Assembly (NCBI GenBank): GCA_951799405.1 | Contig: OX637338.1 | Coordinates: forward strand, 3,720,001 to 3,784,000 | Source of the DNA: Agapetus fuscipes | Lineage: Eukaryota > Arthropoda > Insecta > Trichoptera > Glossosomatidae | DNA: 64,000 bases | Direction of reading: 5' to 3' | Shown here: positions 22,797 to 33,260 of the stretch, piece after piece | How the letters are laid out: the number at the start of each line of letters is the position of its first letter | Numbering within the stretch: position 1 is the first letter of the stretch | Position numbers and translations under genes: made by a program | Notes under the pieces: generated by a model | Databases searched by the model: none | The model's input: the letters and a program-made list of their open reading frames with translations, nothing else | Told to the model about the DNA's origin: nothing

Positions 22797-23035
22797 GATG
22801 ATGCTGGAGTGATGTTTTCCGGGATCTGTTGCCGTGGTCTGTCGGAGCTGGAGCTTCCGCACGTTTTTCCCATTTCAACGATGGGCTTCCTCACAGTTCT
22901 CATCAAGATCATCATCATCATCACACTTCACGCTGAGGAAGCCCATCGTAGAAATGGGCAAAACGTCCGGAAGCTCCAGCTCCCGCAGACCACGGCAACA
23001 GATCCCGGAAAACATCACTCCAGCAACGTCAATAA
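22797..23035. repeat. Long foldback (palindromic) element
   Basis: Two arms of roughly 100 bp are near-perfect reverse complements. The left arm starts GATGCTGGAGTGATGTTTTC and contains GGGATCTGTTGCCGTGGTCTG. The right arm ends with the complement, CAGATCCCGGAAAACATCAC followed by TCCAGC. The short centre holds an ATC repeat. Each arm carries GAGGAAGCCCATCG...ATGGGC, which looks like a hammerhead core (see findings). A single, non-palindromic arm of the same family sits at 49616-49715. Open frames here are by-products of the palindrome. Confidence 0.88.
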
Positions 23036-23737
23036 TATCTATCTAATGAGGAGGATTAAAGTTTGGGCGGCCAAGCAATAATTACGAGTTCTCGGCTCCA
23101 CCGCAAAATGCATTATAAAAATGTTTAAGTTAAAAAACAATTTAGATTGATTTCCCCGCTAACTGAAACAGATGCTTAATAAATTGCCGCGTAAGAAGAA
23201 ATCATTAAAATCATCAACAGAGCCCAGCTTGGCTGCGCGCGCAGTCATTAGGAAGAAGTGATTCTGGTAGAGTCTACGCCTCGGCGCAATCATCAGACTG
23301 ATTAATTAATTCGCTTATTACCGACATGCCGACCCCTTTGACTGACGCAACAATGCTCCAAGAAATGTTGAAGAATTATGTAACAACAAAAATTACATAG
23401 AATTCTGACCTACCCAGACAGCTTCTATTTCAAAATCTCGCTTATACATGAAAATAAGTTTATTTTTCATGTTTGATATTTTCGTCTATTCGCGTAGATT
23501 TGTAGCCAGTAACACCACTTATATTTTTAACAAATGTACATTTTTTTAACCCAGCAAAGAACATTATTTGCATAAATAATCGAACCTACGAACCACATGG
23601 TTACGAGTCCGTAGCATTAACCACTATTATACGGACCAGTCGAAATACTCGTAGTAATTACAAAACTTTTTATAAGATCATAGGCCACAAGCAATACTCG
23701 TAGTCACCATATTTTCGTGTATTTCATAGTTTTTGCA
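23036..23737. other. Unique sequence, no gene; possible regulatory island
   Basis: 23120-23350 is free of recognised repeats and compositionally mixed (CTGCGCGCGCAG, GATTAATTAATTCGC). 23570-23650 holds a tRNA-like relic (GAACCACATGGTTACGAGTCC) related to SINE heads. No coding signal is seen. Confidence 0.45.
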
Positions 23738-24235
23738 TCATCCTTTCTTCCTTCCCTCCTCAGTCTTCCTCAGTCTACTCTTGGACGTGGGCCTCCGCAA
23801 ATTTTCTCCATGTTTGTCGATCAACTGCTGTGCAATTCTCTTGATGTTGTCCAGCCAACTCAGTTGGGATCTCTCCACTCCCCGCTTAGACATCCTGGGC
23901 CTCCACTGAACGGCTCTTTTCAGCCACATGCCATGAGACGTGACCAACTCAGCGCCACTTTAAGCAGGCCACCCACTCTATGACATCAGTGACACCAGTT
24001 CGTCTACGGATCTCCTGGTTTGGAACCCTGTCTCTGAGGCTGATTCCCAGCATCCTCCTTTCAATATCTCTTTGACACGTCCTCAGTCTGTTGGCGCTAT
24101 ACTGAGTGAGCCTTTTGTTTCCAAGCCACAAGTGGAACCTGCAAGCATGACTCATAGACCCTGAATTTCAGATTAATAGGCATTTTCATGTCGTTGAGGA
24201 TGTAGCCTAGATTTCTGAAGGCCACCCATTTTCAT
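23738..24235 (-). pseudogene. LINE (RTE-like) reverse transcriptase C-terminal remnant
   Basis: The minus strand encodes, in broken frames, RLRTCQRDIERRMLGISLRD and RVPNQEIRRRTGVTDVIEW (about 24110-24000), then LKWRWAGH-like sequence and WRPRMSKRGVERSQLSWLDN (23915-23840). This order is the conserved C-terminal tail of endonuclease-reverse transcriptase proteins of insect LINEs. Frame changes near 23948 split it, so it cannot make a functional protein. The LINE class was read from memory of family motifs and is provisional. Confidence 0.8.
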
Positions 24236-24462
24236 AAGGCTGACCAACCATGCTTTTAAAAAAACGTTCACTTTGCCTATGTCACCCCTGTTTCAGGGAA
24301 GGTCTGCAAGAGTTGTTAGGTTAATTGTTATTTGAGATTGGGTTTTTATGTTATAAGTCCACATGTGGCATCTGCAAGCGCCAACTTATACGTGTTTGTT
24401 TGTGAAAATACATTTGAATAGAATCCCCAATGTTACATATCTTTTCAACTTAGATTGGATAA
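24236..24462 (+). repeat. ~240-bp retroposon copy (subfamily B)
   Basis: Starts ATAAGGCTGACCAACCATGC and continues with CACCCCTGTTTCAGGGAAGG, the GGCATCTGCAAGCGCCAACT block and a CTTTTCAACTTAGATTGGAT tail. The first ~20 bp of the consensus are lost. Confidence 0.85.
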
Positions 24463-25760
24463 GATTAGATTAGTATTCGTTGACAAACTTTATAACCAAT
24501 ATTTAATTCGTTATTTTAATACTGAATTTAAGTCTGAAATCAAACCTACAAATCCTAGAATTGAATCACTCTCCGTAATCATTAATTACACCATCGGTCG
24601 CTTAATTTCATGGAAAAAGATTGCCCGGGCAAATGATTAAAGTGATCGTGATGAAACAGAGCATTCTCAGCCGCAGCATTTGCCGAGATGCGGGCTGACC
24701 AAAAACACGCACTGGGGCAAATTAAACAAAATTTAGATAAAAATCTCTCTCGCGCGGGGCAGTAAAAAACTCACTAAATAAAACATGAAACAGACTGTGA
24801 CTCAGGGGAAGCTAAATTGATTAGTAATAAATATAATGTCATGTTTTTATTTTCACAATTATTGATGTATTTTTAATTAAATATTTTTTTTTAGTGATGG
24901 TGTCGAATTGTATGAAACGATGACCCATTTTTATTTCGATCAAATTTTAGGACTTTTCAATTGAGTCGTAGAAATTTTATTGTGTTTGTATTTTTATAGT
25001 AGATGAAAGAATATTTTAATGCTTGACATGGTTGTAGAAAAAGTAATATATAAAAAAATGTGTACATATTTGGAATATTTTATTTAAAACTTGCAGTCCG
25101 ATATGTTTAATTTCGCCATTTTGGCATGTGAAATATATTAATTTTCACATGTAAGGAAGGCAGCTCGACTTCACAACAGCAGAAAAGAAATATGTGGAGA
25201 CAAATGTTTTTTATGATCCTATCGACTTCAAACTTCACTCGATCTATCTCGAAATAATAAACATGTTTTCTGGATCTGTTAGCGGCTTAGACACGCATAC
25301 GGAGAATTGTTTTAAAAAGGTCAATTTTGTTATTTTTTTTTTAAATTGTTGAACATTGCCCACAGTGTTTTGAATATTACACAATAATAAAAAATACCAT
25401 TAGCGTATCTAATTTGATACAAAAAAAAAGATAAGCTTTTTAATAATTTGTTTTTTGAGCACATATTTTTTTCTCGAACAACTGTCACAAAATTCTATTG
25501 AAAACTTGCCTGTCCTTTAATATTGGATCATAAAAAAATAATCTGTAACATTGAAATTAATAAATGGCTTATTACATGTTTTAACCCTTCTGTGTAAAAA
25601 TTTCACCGTCACAGCAAATTATCCAAAACAATGTTTGCAAGGAAGCAAACTGGCAATTTGCAGGGCGCACTGCTCATTTTCGTATAAAAAATCAAATTGA
25701 AAAAGTTTTGACGTTAAATGGCACCCAAATGAGAATGTAAAGAGCCGGTGGTGCTGTGAG
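24463..25760. other. A+T-rich unique sequence, no gene
   Basis: No domain-bearing frame. 24640-24790 is a GC-richer, repeat-free block (CAGCCGCAGCATTTGCCGAG, TCTCGCGCGGGGCAG) that stands out from its A+T-rich surroundings and could be a conserved non-coding element or a degenerate exon. Confidence 0.45.
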
Positions 25761-25764
25761 GGTT

Positions 25765-26260
25765 CCGTGTTAGAACGACACAGTGACAAAACGACACATG
25801 ACAGAACGATACATGACAGAACAACACATGGCCACAGGGCCCTTGAGGTGTGACACACACAAAAACGGCGCTCTCTTATCATGTGCAATGACAAATAAGT
25901 AAGCCTGATATATGTCGGTGTTATAGCCGCGGGGATCAAGACAGGTTATTTGGAACCGGATAACGCTAGTTCGAATCCCGCGACGATAACTTCGACCCTG
26001 GTTCAACAGATGCCGTTGCATGCACACAAGCTTCTGCTTTCGTATGAAGACAACTGGCCAGGTAAAATAGGTTGGTGGATTGCATTCCTTTCCACAATTT
26101 TTTTTTTTAAATTAAAAAAAAATATATATATATATATATAGATATATATGAGAGAGCAACGCATGATAGAACATTACAATGACAGTACATCACATGACAA
26201 AACATCACAGAAAAGTGCATCACAATGACAAAGCCTCACATGACGAAACATCACATACCT
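25765..26260 (+). repeat. 15-bp repeat relics with SINE-like piece
   Basis: 25770-25830 and 26155-26250 hold degenerate units of ATGACAAAACGACAC. Between them, 25845-25880 resembles the 3' end of a family-1 SINE variant (CCCTTGAGGTGTGA, also at 36088-36105 in reverse), and 25972-25985 carries a B-box-like GTTCGAATCCC. A (TA)n tract lies at about 26123-26150. Confidence 0.6.
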
Positions 26261-26489
26261 AAAACAGAACATAGATAATATAAACGGCATGTCAAAAAAG
26301 TGAAATATAAGAAACATGAGAAAATGGAACTCATGCATATATTATTTGGTAAAGCTTGTAAAAAAGAACACCCTCGATTATCATTATTAGATAAAAAAAA
26401 AAAAAAAACTTAGCTAAGCTGCACATAACGAGCAACTTTTGCGTTATCCCCAAAGGAATCGCATATTGCGTGTGGAACAAAAATAAAAG

Positions 26490-26780
26490 TTTTTGTGATG
26501 TTTTGTCATGCGATGTTTTTTCATGTGCCGTTTATGGTATGTTCTGTTTTAGGCATGTGATGTTTTGTCATGTGTTGTTCTGCCATGTCTCACCGTTATT
26601 TCATGTGTCGTTTTGTCACAGTGCCGTTCTAAGCTGTCACCGTTGCGAGACCTGCGTACCCCTAATATAATACTTTACGTTTAAACTCAACCGTAGCGTT
26701 TGAAAAACATGAGGTAAACTAAAACGCTCACCCAAGTCGCTGTCTCACTTTCCGTACATTTTTAGTACAATAATGTGGTG
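26490..26780 (-). repeat. 15-bp repeat relic with associated flank
   Basis: Minus-strand units of the GACAAAACGACAC repeat (26490-26635) are followed by the same flank seen at 4975-5215: CTTTACGTTTAAACTCAACCG, an AACGCTCACC block and a CTTTCCGTACATTTT block. The arrangement is colinear with the 4.8 kb copy. Confidence 0.65.
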
Positions 26781-27154
26781 AGTTTTCCACTTGGGGTGGT
26801 GATGGTGATAGGCTTGCTTATACAATGGCCCACCCCTAAAGCCGCTGTTTTGCGGGGATAAGTAAATATTAGGCTGCACCCTTACTGCTACAGAACCAGG
26901 GGAAATACTCACTCCACGAACCACCTTAGTGTTAAACAGTGCTTAGACACTTTGGTGTTGTAAAAAAATATGATTTTCTCCAAAGAAAAAATATTGTTCA
27001 TTCAAATGTTACTTTAAATATTGAAGTAGAAATGAATAACGTTTATACACGTTCTCCGTATCAGCTTTGATCTCAACAACCTTTGAAGACCGTAAAATAT
27101 TTGTTCAATTAGGTACATAATATATTCATTTAATATTGTACCGATTTACGGATT

Positions 27155-27426
27155 CTAATCTAATCTAATCAAATCTAAGTTGCAAAATATATGTAACATT
27201 AAACATTCACATTGTATGCACTTTCACAAACAGACATGTACTACAAGTTTGCGTTTAAACATGCCGCATGTGGTCCTACAATATAAAAACACGAATCTCA
27301 CATGGACATACACCCTGCAACTTTTACCGACCTTCCCTGAAAACAGGGGTGACATTGGCAAAGTGAACCATTTTCTACAGCATGGGTGGTCAGCCGCATA
27401 CCAACCTATAAGTCAAGGAACATACA
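27155..27426 (-). repeat. ~240-bp retroposon copy (subfamily B)
   Basis: Full copy in minus orientation with a (TCTAA)n tail at the left (ATCTAATCTAATCAAATCTA) and the 5' end CCAACCTATAAGTCAAGGAA at the right. Confidence 0.9.
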
Positions 27427-28466
27427 CAACAAATTACTTTTTTAAAATCAACAAATTATAATATGTATGGGCATCAAAAACTAACAGAAAACAAATTATT
27501 ATTTAAAAAAACCCTAGCCGCCAACATCACAGATCAACCGCCATTTCTTTCTGTCCTTACACTTTCCTTCAATGTCCTTCAACGTAATAAAAACTACGGT
27601 TAATTTTTTCCCGCAATTTATGTTCAGATGCCTTTCACAATTTTCTTACTGTCTTGCTCGCCAGCTCCGACACAAGTCTGCGCTACAGACGGATTTAGCC
27701 CTTTATATAGTATGACATAAGGACGGTTCTTGAAAACATTCGCGACTTTGCCAGAACATTCAAGCAAACACTAGTACAACTATCCAAACACCTTCTTATA
27801 GAGACACACTCACACAAGACAAAAACCTACAGACACACCAATACAAGTAAAAACACACAGACATACAATCACACATTCATATCAATATTTTAGATACCTA
27901 CATTTCAATCAAAATCAGTGATGCCATACTCCAGCCCTTCAAAGGAATTGCATAATAAAACCTATATCATCGGACACATATAGTACTGCAAAAATACACC
28001 AAGTAAAATGTTGGTATATCCAAGGGCTGTCAGGTTCACGAGCCGACTAAACATTGTGGCAATTGATAAATGCAACAAAAAGGGGTGAACACGCAACAAC
28101 CCTCCAGGATATCATGAATTTGTTGAGGGGTCCGCTCAGCATGAATCATTACATTTAAACTCAGATTTAGCGTTTACCAAAAATTCACACAAACTAAAAC
28201 AGCGTCTCCAATGAGTGTTTTAATTTCGTAATATTTTTCTATGTACTTTTCAGTTTAGTTTACACGTGATGTGTTGTACTGGGGGTGCGGAACAAAACGA
28301 GGATCAAAGATTCTGTACGTTTCACGCCCCCGACATTAAGCGATGACTGTTCTCCTTTTCGGACGACAATGGTGACAAACCCCAAGTCATTTGAGATGAA
28401 ATAATTAACCCCACTTGAATAATGGACTTAAATTAGGGCTATTATTGTTATTAAGATTTTTGTGCT
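27427..28466. other. No gene; weak repeat traces
   Basis: 27510-27580 resembles the 3' end of the LINE fragments (CCGCCATTTCTTTCTGTCCTT). 27735-27890 is a relative of the direct-repeat pair at 824 and 1396. 28155-28260 resembles part of the 15-bp-repeat flank. The remainder is A+T-rich unique sequence. Confidence 0.45.
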
Positions 28467-28700
28467 GAACCGGTCCGTAGTTCAGTGGTAACACTTCGGA
28501 CTCTGAATGGAAGGTTGTGGGTTCGAATCCCGGCCGAGCACGAAAAATATACCATTTTTATTTTCAAATTTGCTCTTCGCTGGGTTGAAAAATTCATAAA
28601 CCTTTACCAATGACCGGTCACCAAAGGTACATCCAGCCTTACAGCAACTGGGTCTTGCTTGAGAATTGGCGCTTTGTTGCGACGACGACCAAGCTCGTAA
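28467..28700 (+). repeat. tRNA-Gln-like SINE, family 1
   Basis: The best-preserved head has A box TAGTTCAGTGG, anticodon-loop region ACTCTGAAT (CTG, Gln-like) and B box GGTTCGAATCC. The body follows with GCTCTTCGCTGGGTTGAAAA and CTGGGTCTTGCTTGAGAATT. The acceptor stem ends do not pair, so it is a SINE head, not a functional tRNA. It is fused to a family-2 SINE. Confidence 0.88.
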
Positions 28701-28990
28701 AAAGGCCGATAACTCAATCGGTGGAATGCTTGCATTCCATACCGAGAGCAAGGTTCGATCTCAAGGTTTACTCAGCCTTCACAAGAAATGAGAACCAGCC
28801 CCTCGGGATCTGGGAAACCCCCACTTCAACAGAAAGTGGCTGGTGTGAGACCGTCCCCCTTACCCGTACAAATAAATAGGTCCCAAATCGCCACATGCGA
28901 CCCCTTCGAAGGTAACGCAGACAAGAAGTTACACTATAAGTGTAGTTTAGTTGCGTAGCACGCAAAACGCAACTAAGCTACACATATAGT
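28701..28990 (+). repeat. tRNA-derived SINE, family 2
   Basis: Plus-strand copy, from GGCCGATAACTCAATCGGTG through CCTTCACAAGAAATGAGAAC and a CCCCCACTTCAACAGAAAG block to CCCCCTTACCCGTACAAATA and an AAGTTACACTATAAGTGTAG 3' end. It contains the uninterrupted CCCCCTTACCCG site used elsewhere by a Harbinger MITE (55901). Confidence 0.87.
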
Positions 28991-29004
28991 ATAACTTCTT
29001 TACT

Positions 29005-29165
29005 CTTTCAATTAATTAATATCCATCACATTTTTCATAAATTTTCTTCTTTCACATTCACTTTGTATATCCAATTTTTTCACAACCTTCTGAGTCTGAT
29101 CACTCTATACTTTTCTCAGTCTTCTCTTACCCATTTTTTCATTCACACTTTCTCCGTATATTGTA
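29005..29165 (-). repeat. LINE 3' fragment
   Basis: Homologous to 36740-36900 and 61550-61660: CATCACATTTTTCATAAATT, TTCTTCTTTCACATTCACTT, CTGATCACTCTATACTTTTC. Short and frame-broken. Confidence 0.7.
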
Positions 29166-29411
29166 AAACAATTGGAAAAATGTGAGAAAATTTTATGGGG
29201 AAACTTCACGATGGGGAAGATTAAATAAATGGCTGATTTGTAAAAGAGTTAAACCTTTTATTCGATAAAAAAGCCAACCTTAAAGAACTTTAACTTCAAT
29301 TAACAGGAACTATCGTCGCATTTTCATGTCACAAAGGCGGCTTACGTAATTTTGTTTCAGTATGGATATCAACCTCGTCCCAAACTAATATTTAAGAGGT
29401 ATAGAAAAACA

Positions 29412-29640
29412 ATCTATAATCGAAAGTGCAAAGATACATTGCATTTAAGATTTATTAGTAGACACGTATAAGTTCGCGCTTACACATGCCGCATGAGGAC
29501 TTAAAACATAAAAACCCAATCTGAAATGAGCATAAGCCCTGCAGTTCTTACCGACCTTCCCTGAAATAGGGGTAATATTGGTCAAAGCAAACCATTTTTA
29601 GCCTCAGCCTCATGTCAACCTATTCGTCAAGGAAAACCTT
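29412..29640 (-). repeat. ~240-bp retroposon copy
   Basis: Minus-strand copy, diverged, with CCTATTCGTCAAGGAAAACC at its 5' end and ATCTATAATCGAAAGTGCAA at its tail end. The first half of the middle region (Cys/Met-type block GCATGCCCACAAGCAG) is deleted. Confidence 0.75.
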
Positions 29641-30156
29641 TTGGTTTGTTTTTCTAATACCAACCTATTAGAAAAACAATCTCATGATGGCATCATCATT
29701 ACATGACTTTCGTTCTTCTTCGTTCAGTCTTCTATTTGGACATACGGAATTTTCCAAAAAAGAAAGCACCATTTTCAATCCACAAAATACATAGAAATGG
29801 CGCGCAAATATCAAGCAGTTACGCTTTTATGCGTCCCATGATTATGTAGCGTTCAGTATCCATGCAAATATATACAGTCCCAGATTAACTCATCTTGGGG
29901 CCCTGGTGCAGAAAAAATCTCGCGGCCCCCCCATACCCCCCTTCCCTCATAAAATGATACCCACCTTTTCCTGATTTTTTTTGTTGAAATTAGTGGGGAT
30001 CTATTTAGGTCGTACCTCTAAAGGTTCCTTGTGAGAAACATATATTTCTTAACTATCGGTGTCTTTGCCTGTACGAAATGCAGCTTTTTGAGTCAAAAGT
30101 GATTAAAATTGGTCCAAATATACTTTTTCAGTAATAATTTTTCTTTGGGGGCCTGT
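29641..30156. other. No gene; GC-rich patch
   Basis: 29895-29950 is a C/G-rich block (GGGGCCCTGGTGCAG, GCGGCCCCCCC) that resembles the patch at 90-240 of this window and may be a decayed DNA-transposon end. No coding signal. Confidence 0.4.
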
Positions 30157-30566
30157 GGTGGAAGTCTCGACGGCAGTCGGTTGATCTTACCGTATATATT
30201 AGAAGATATAACGGAATAAACATGGCGGAGCCTGCACAGCTGATTGTTGTTTCATAAAAATGTATCAGCTGTTGATACGCCACCATGTTTTATTCCGTTT
30301 TATCTTTAAATAGATACGCTAAGATCTATAGAATAAGAGAGTAAGATCTCAGTGTCTCAAAACACAACGTAACGCAACGCAACACACACTACAGCACTGC
30401 GCAGCTAACGGCCCTGCAACCGGACAAGGACAGCTGCTACATCACCAACACCTCTGCGGCACTATAACAAGTGTCATAGACCCCTAGAGCCTCTTGAATC
30501 TAGGGAGTCTCCCGCACAGGCTTTCTTAAAAATAAAAAAAAATAGACGGTCGTCAAGACTTCCACC
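30157..30566. mobile_element. Inverted-repeat element carrying a SINE 3' end
   Basis: The ends GGTGGAAGTCTCGACG and CGTCAAGACTTCCACC are inverted repeats. An internal palindrome pairs AACGGAATAAACATGG with CCATGTTTTATTCCGTT (30213-30303). The right half contains the family-1 SINE 3' body (CACCTCTGCGGCACTATAAC, CTAGGGAGTCTCCCGCACAG, poly-A), also at 49965-50055. The target duplication (CCTG-like) is not exact, so the class is unassigned. Confidence 0.6.
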
Positions 30567-31043
30567 CCTGGTTCGGTCGCACCGCTCGAACCACCCTTAA
30601 TCCGTGACTGAATATATATAATCTCGAGGTATAAAGTTGCGGGTTTAATCTTGTCGAATATTTTGAGTTGGAGGCGAGTCTCTCTCTCTCCTGTTCCCGC
30701 CTTTACACCGTATTTATTTAAATGAAATGGGGAAAATATTCCGCGTCACACCCATTACAATAAAAATGTCAAATAATTTGAGACTTTACGCGGGAAATTG
30801 TCAGATTAATAAACAATAGCAAAGCCCGCGTACAATAAAAAGTAATGTTACCCTTGCGCTTCGCCATTGTAATTTTTAAAGTATTTTTCAAGATAACTGC
30901 ATTTTATGATGTTTGTAATTTAGTTGAGTTTTCTCAAGAGAAAGAAATAAAAGCAAATAAATTGTATGAAAACAAAAATATTTTTCTTAAATATGTATGT
31001 ACATACCTAAACAAAATTAGGTAAGTTCGGTTATAAAAAACGA

Positions 31044-31205
31044 GACGTAGGTTTATCTATATCTATAAAGAAGGATGTATGTATGTATGTATGTATGTCC
31101 CCTATAGACTCATAAACCGCTCATCCGATTTTGACGAAATTTTCAGGAAACATGTAACATATTCTTAGAACAAATCCTGTGTTTGATGGTGATCAAATAA
31201 ACAGT
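31044..31205 (+). mobile_element. Helitron 5' terminal fragment
   Basis: ATCTATATCTATAAAGAAGG, a (GTAT)n run and CATAAACCGCTCATCCGATT match the 5' region typical of lepidopteran Helitrons and their short derivatives. Compare 53959-54060. The 3' hairpin and CTAG end are missing. Confidence 0.65.
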
Positions 31206-31284
31206 GGTTCTCAATTCTCGATATTTCAGCAACGAGGTCGGTAAATTTTGAAACCACCCAATAGAAGAAGACCATTATATTCAA

Positions 31285-31450
31285 CTACAATACATAATCT
31301 TAGTTGCAAATATACATTTACATTAAAGGTTCATATAAAATGCATGCTCACAAGTAGACACATGTAAGTTCACGCTTACAAATGCTGCATGTGTACCCAC
31401 TCATAATTTAAAATCCAAATCTAAAATGAACAACCCAGTAACTTTTACTT
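31285..31450 (-). repeat. Partial ~240-bp retroposon
   Basis: Tail-proximal half only, from ATCTTAGTTGCAAATATACA to TTTAAAATCCAAATC. Abuts a SINE. Confidence 0.7.
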
Positions 31451-31459
31451 TACGCCAAC

Positions 31460-31660
31460 TTGAAATGGATGTTATTCAGCTCCTGAGTGGCTTGACACTC
31501 ATTTCTTATGAAGGCTGAGTAAGCCTTGCCGGTATTTTATTTTGGGTTTAAAATAAACACTGAAACGGGAAATAATTTCTGACAACTTCAGTGGGATTCT
31601 AACTCGAGATCTCGGCATGGAATGCAGTTACTCTACCAACTAAGCTATAGACCGGACTTT
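31460..31660 (-). repeat. tRNA-derived SINE, family 2 (truncated)
   Basis: Carries CATTTCTTATGAAGGCTGAG, AATAAACACTGAAACGGGAA, a decayed B box and CAACTAAGCTATAGACCGG at the tRNA-like end, minus orientation. Confidence 0.75.
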
Positions 31661-31692
31661 TTACAAATATGGTGGATCGATATCGGTTTGGT

Positions 31693-32245
31693 TAGGGGTA
31701 AGCAACCTGCGGCTCACCAGCCACATGCGGCTCTTTGAGTGTGAAGTTACGGCTCTTTAGCTGCATACGCAAATATAAAAAAAAACACAGAATTATACTT
31801 CTGATCGAAAAAAACTAAATCGTTCTGAATCGATTAACGATCTCTCCGCTACTTGTACTCGCTTTTCACCCCCCACCCTCCCCCGCCCCATCGACGATAT
31901 TTACTGTTGGCAAAAAAACATTTGTGGCTCTTTACAAATCCAAATCCAAAATAAGATATGTATCATTTGAGATTCACATCAAATGCATTCCCATAAGCAG
32001 ACACGCATAATTTCGCGCTCACACATACCGCATGTGGAACTACAATTTACCAACCCAATCTTAAATGAACATAAGCCCTGCAACTCTTGCCGACCTTCCC
32101 TGAAACAGGGGCGACATTGGCAAAGTGAACCATTTTTTACAGTATGGGTGGTCAGCCTCATACCAACCTATAAGTCAAGGAAAAACTTTGAAATTTGTAA
32201 ATTGTAATTTTTGGCTCTTCCGACTCAAAAGGTTGCCGACCCCTG
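31693..32245. mobile_element. hAT-type MITE with nested retroposon
   Basis: The ends TAGGGGTAAGCAACCTGCGG and, complemented, CAGGGGTCGGCAACCTTTTG match the CAGGGGTSGGCAACC ends common in hAT elements. A ~240-bp retroposon (31936-32185) is inserted inside. The flanking 8 bp do not match well (GGTTTGGT, GCCTAGAC), so the target duplication has decayed or one end has shifted. Confidence 0.75.
31936..32185 (-). repeat. ~240-bp retroposon nested in hAT MITE
   Basis: Near-complete minus-strand copy ending CCTATAAGTCAAGGAAAAAC. It lies between the CTCTTTACAAATCC and GGCTCTTCCGACTC arms of the hAT element, so it inserted later. Confidence 0.87.
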
Positions 32246-32734
32246 GCCTAGACAAAAGTTCCAAATAAAAAAATGTTATTCAAGTATTCCAAGTTGAATT
32301 TTAGAAATGTAAGAAAGCTTTTATATCCCGCACTTATAAAAAATACGATAAACGAAAGTTCGTAGGTCACAACTAGAAGACCATATTGAAATATATTATT
32401 ATTATTAAAACCTTTTATTGAAACATACTTTTAATTAAAATATACATAATAAAGTTGTTGTTTCAAAAAACGCATTTCTGTAAAATTATAATATACTCAC
32501 CACAAATTTAAAGATCGTTTTTTTCTCGGCGGTTTAACGTCTTTCTTCTATGTGACAATGGTCCAAAGCAACCAAAATAAACAAAATGTTTGCCTTTTAC
32601 CTAACCCGGCCGTGCGACTTACAATTTTGTTGTCAATAGAAAATGTTCAGGTTTCACTTTGCTCAAAGAGTATAGTGAATTTTATAGATTAGTTCTTTAA
32701 TTGTATGATTATAAAATTTAATTTATTGTTTATA
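32246..32734. other. Unique sequence, no gene
   Basis: A+T-rich sequence with a TATTATTATTA run near 32396 and no coding signal. Confidence 0.5.
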
Positions 32735-32995
32735 TTCTTTTCTTGTATAGGTCAATATGCATCTGACCAACTATAAATAGAAAATGGTTCACTCTGCCAA
32801 TGTCACCCCTGTTTCAGGGAAGGTCAGCAAAGAGTTGCAGGGTGTATGTTCATTTGAGATTTGGGTTTTTATGTTGTAGGTTCACACGCAGAATGTGCAA
32901 GTGTGAACTTATACGTGTCTGCTTGTGGGCATGCACTTAATGTGAATTCCAAATGTAACAATTATATCCATGCAACTTAGAATAGATTAGATGAG
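32735..32995 (+). repeat. ~240-bp retroposon copy (subfamily B)
   Basis: Plus-strand copy: CACTCTGCCAATGTCACCCC, GTTTCAGGGAAGGTCAGC, GGTTTTTATGTTGTAGGTTC, AACTTATACGTGTCTGCTTG, ending at CATGCAACTTAGAATAGATT. Confidence 0.87.
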
Positions 32996-33169
32996 TGACG
33001 TTACATAGCCGATTTTTTTTATCTTAAATATAAATGGAGCACCGCAATCGATTTTCCCTATGCTTGGCTCTGCTGCTTAACAGTTGTACCTAGACCTTTT
33101 TTTTTAGAAAACGTGAAGATTAACCTAGAGATAAATTGTGTGAAGCTTGATTCCGATTAGCACACTTTT

Positions 33170-33260
33170 TTTTTGATCCTGTTGTTTCCTCTTTTATCTG
33201 TAGAAAAAAATTGATACCACATGCCCAAATGGCGTAGTGAAACACGCCGGGTACCGCTAG
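33170..33260 (+). mobile_element. Helitron 3' terminal fragment
   Basis: The hairpin GGCGTAGTGAAACACGCC is followed ten bases later by the terminal CTAG at 33257-33260 and a T. This is the Helitron 3' signature and matches the end of the complete element at 54210. The 5' end is missing. Confidence 0.75.

Noticed and set aside
22719..23081. 120-codon frame as a gene
   Set aside because: It spans both arms of the palindromic element.
28467..28540. Functional tRNA-Gln gene
   Set aside because: A and B boxes are good, but acceptor ends do not pair and the sequence continues into a SINE body repeated elsewhere.
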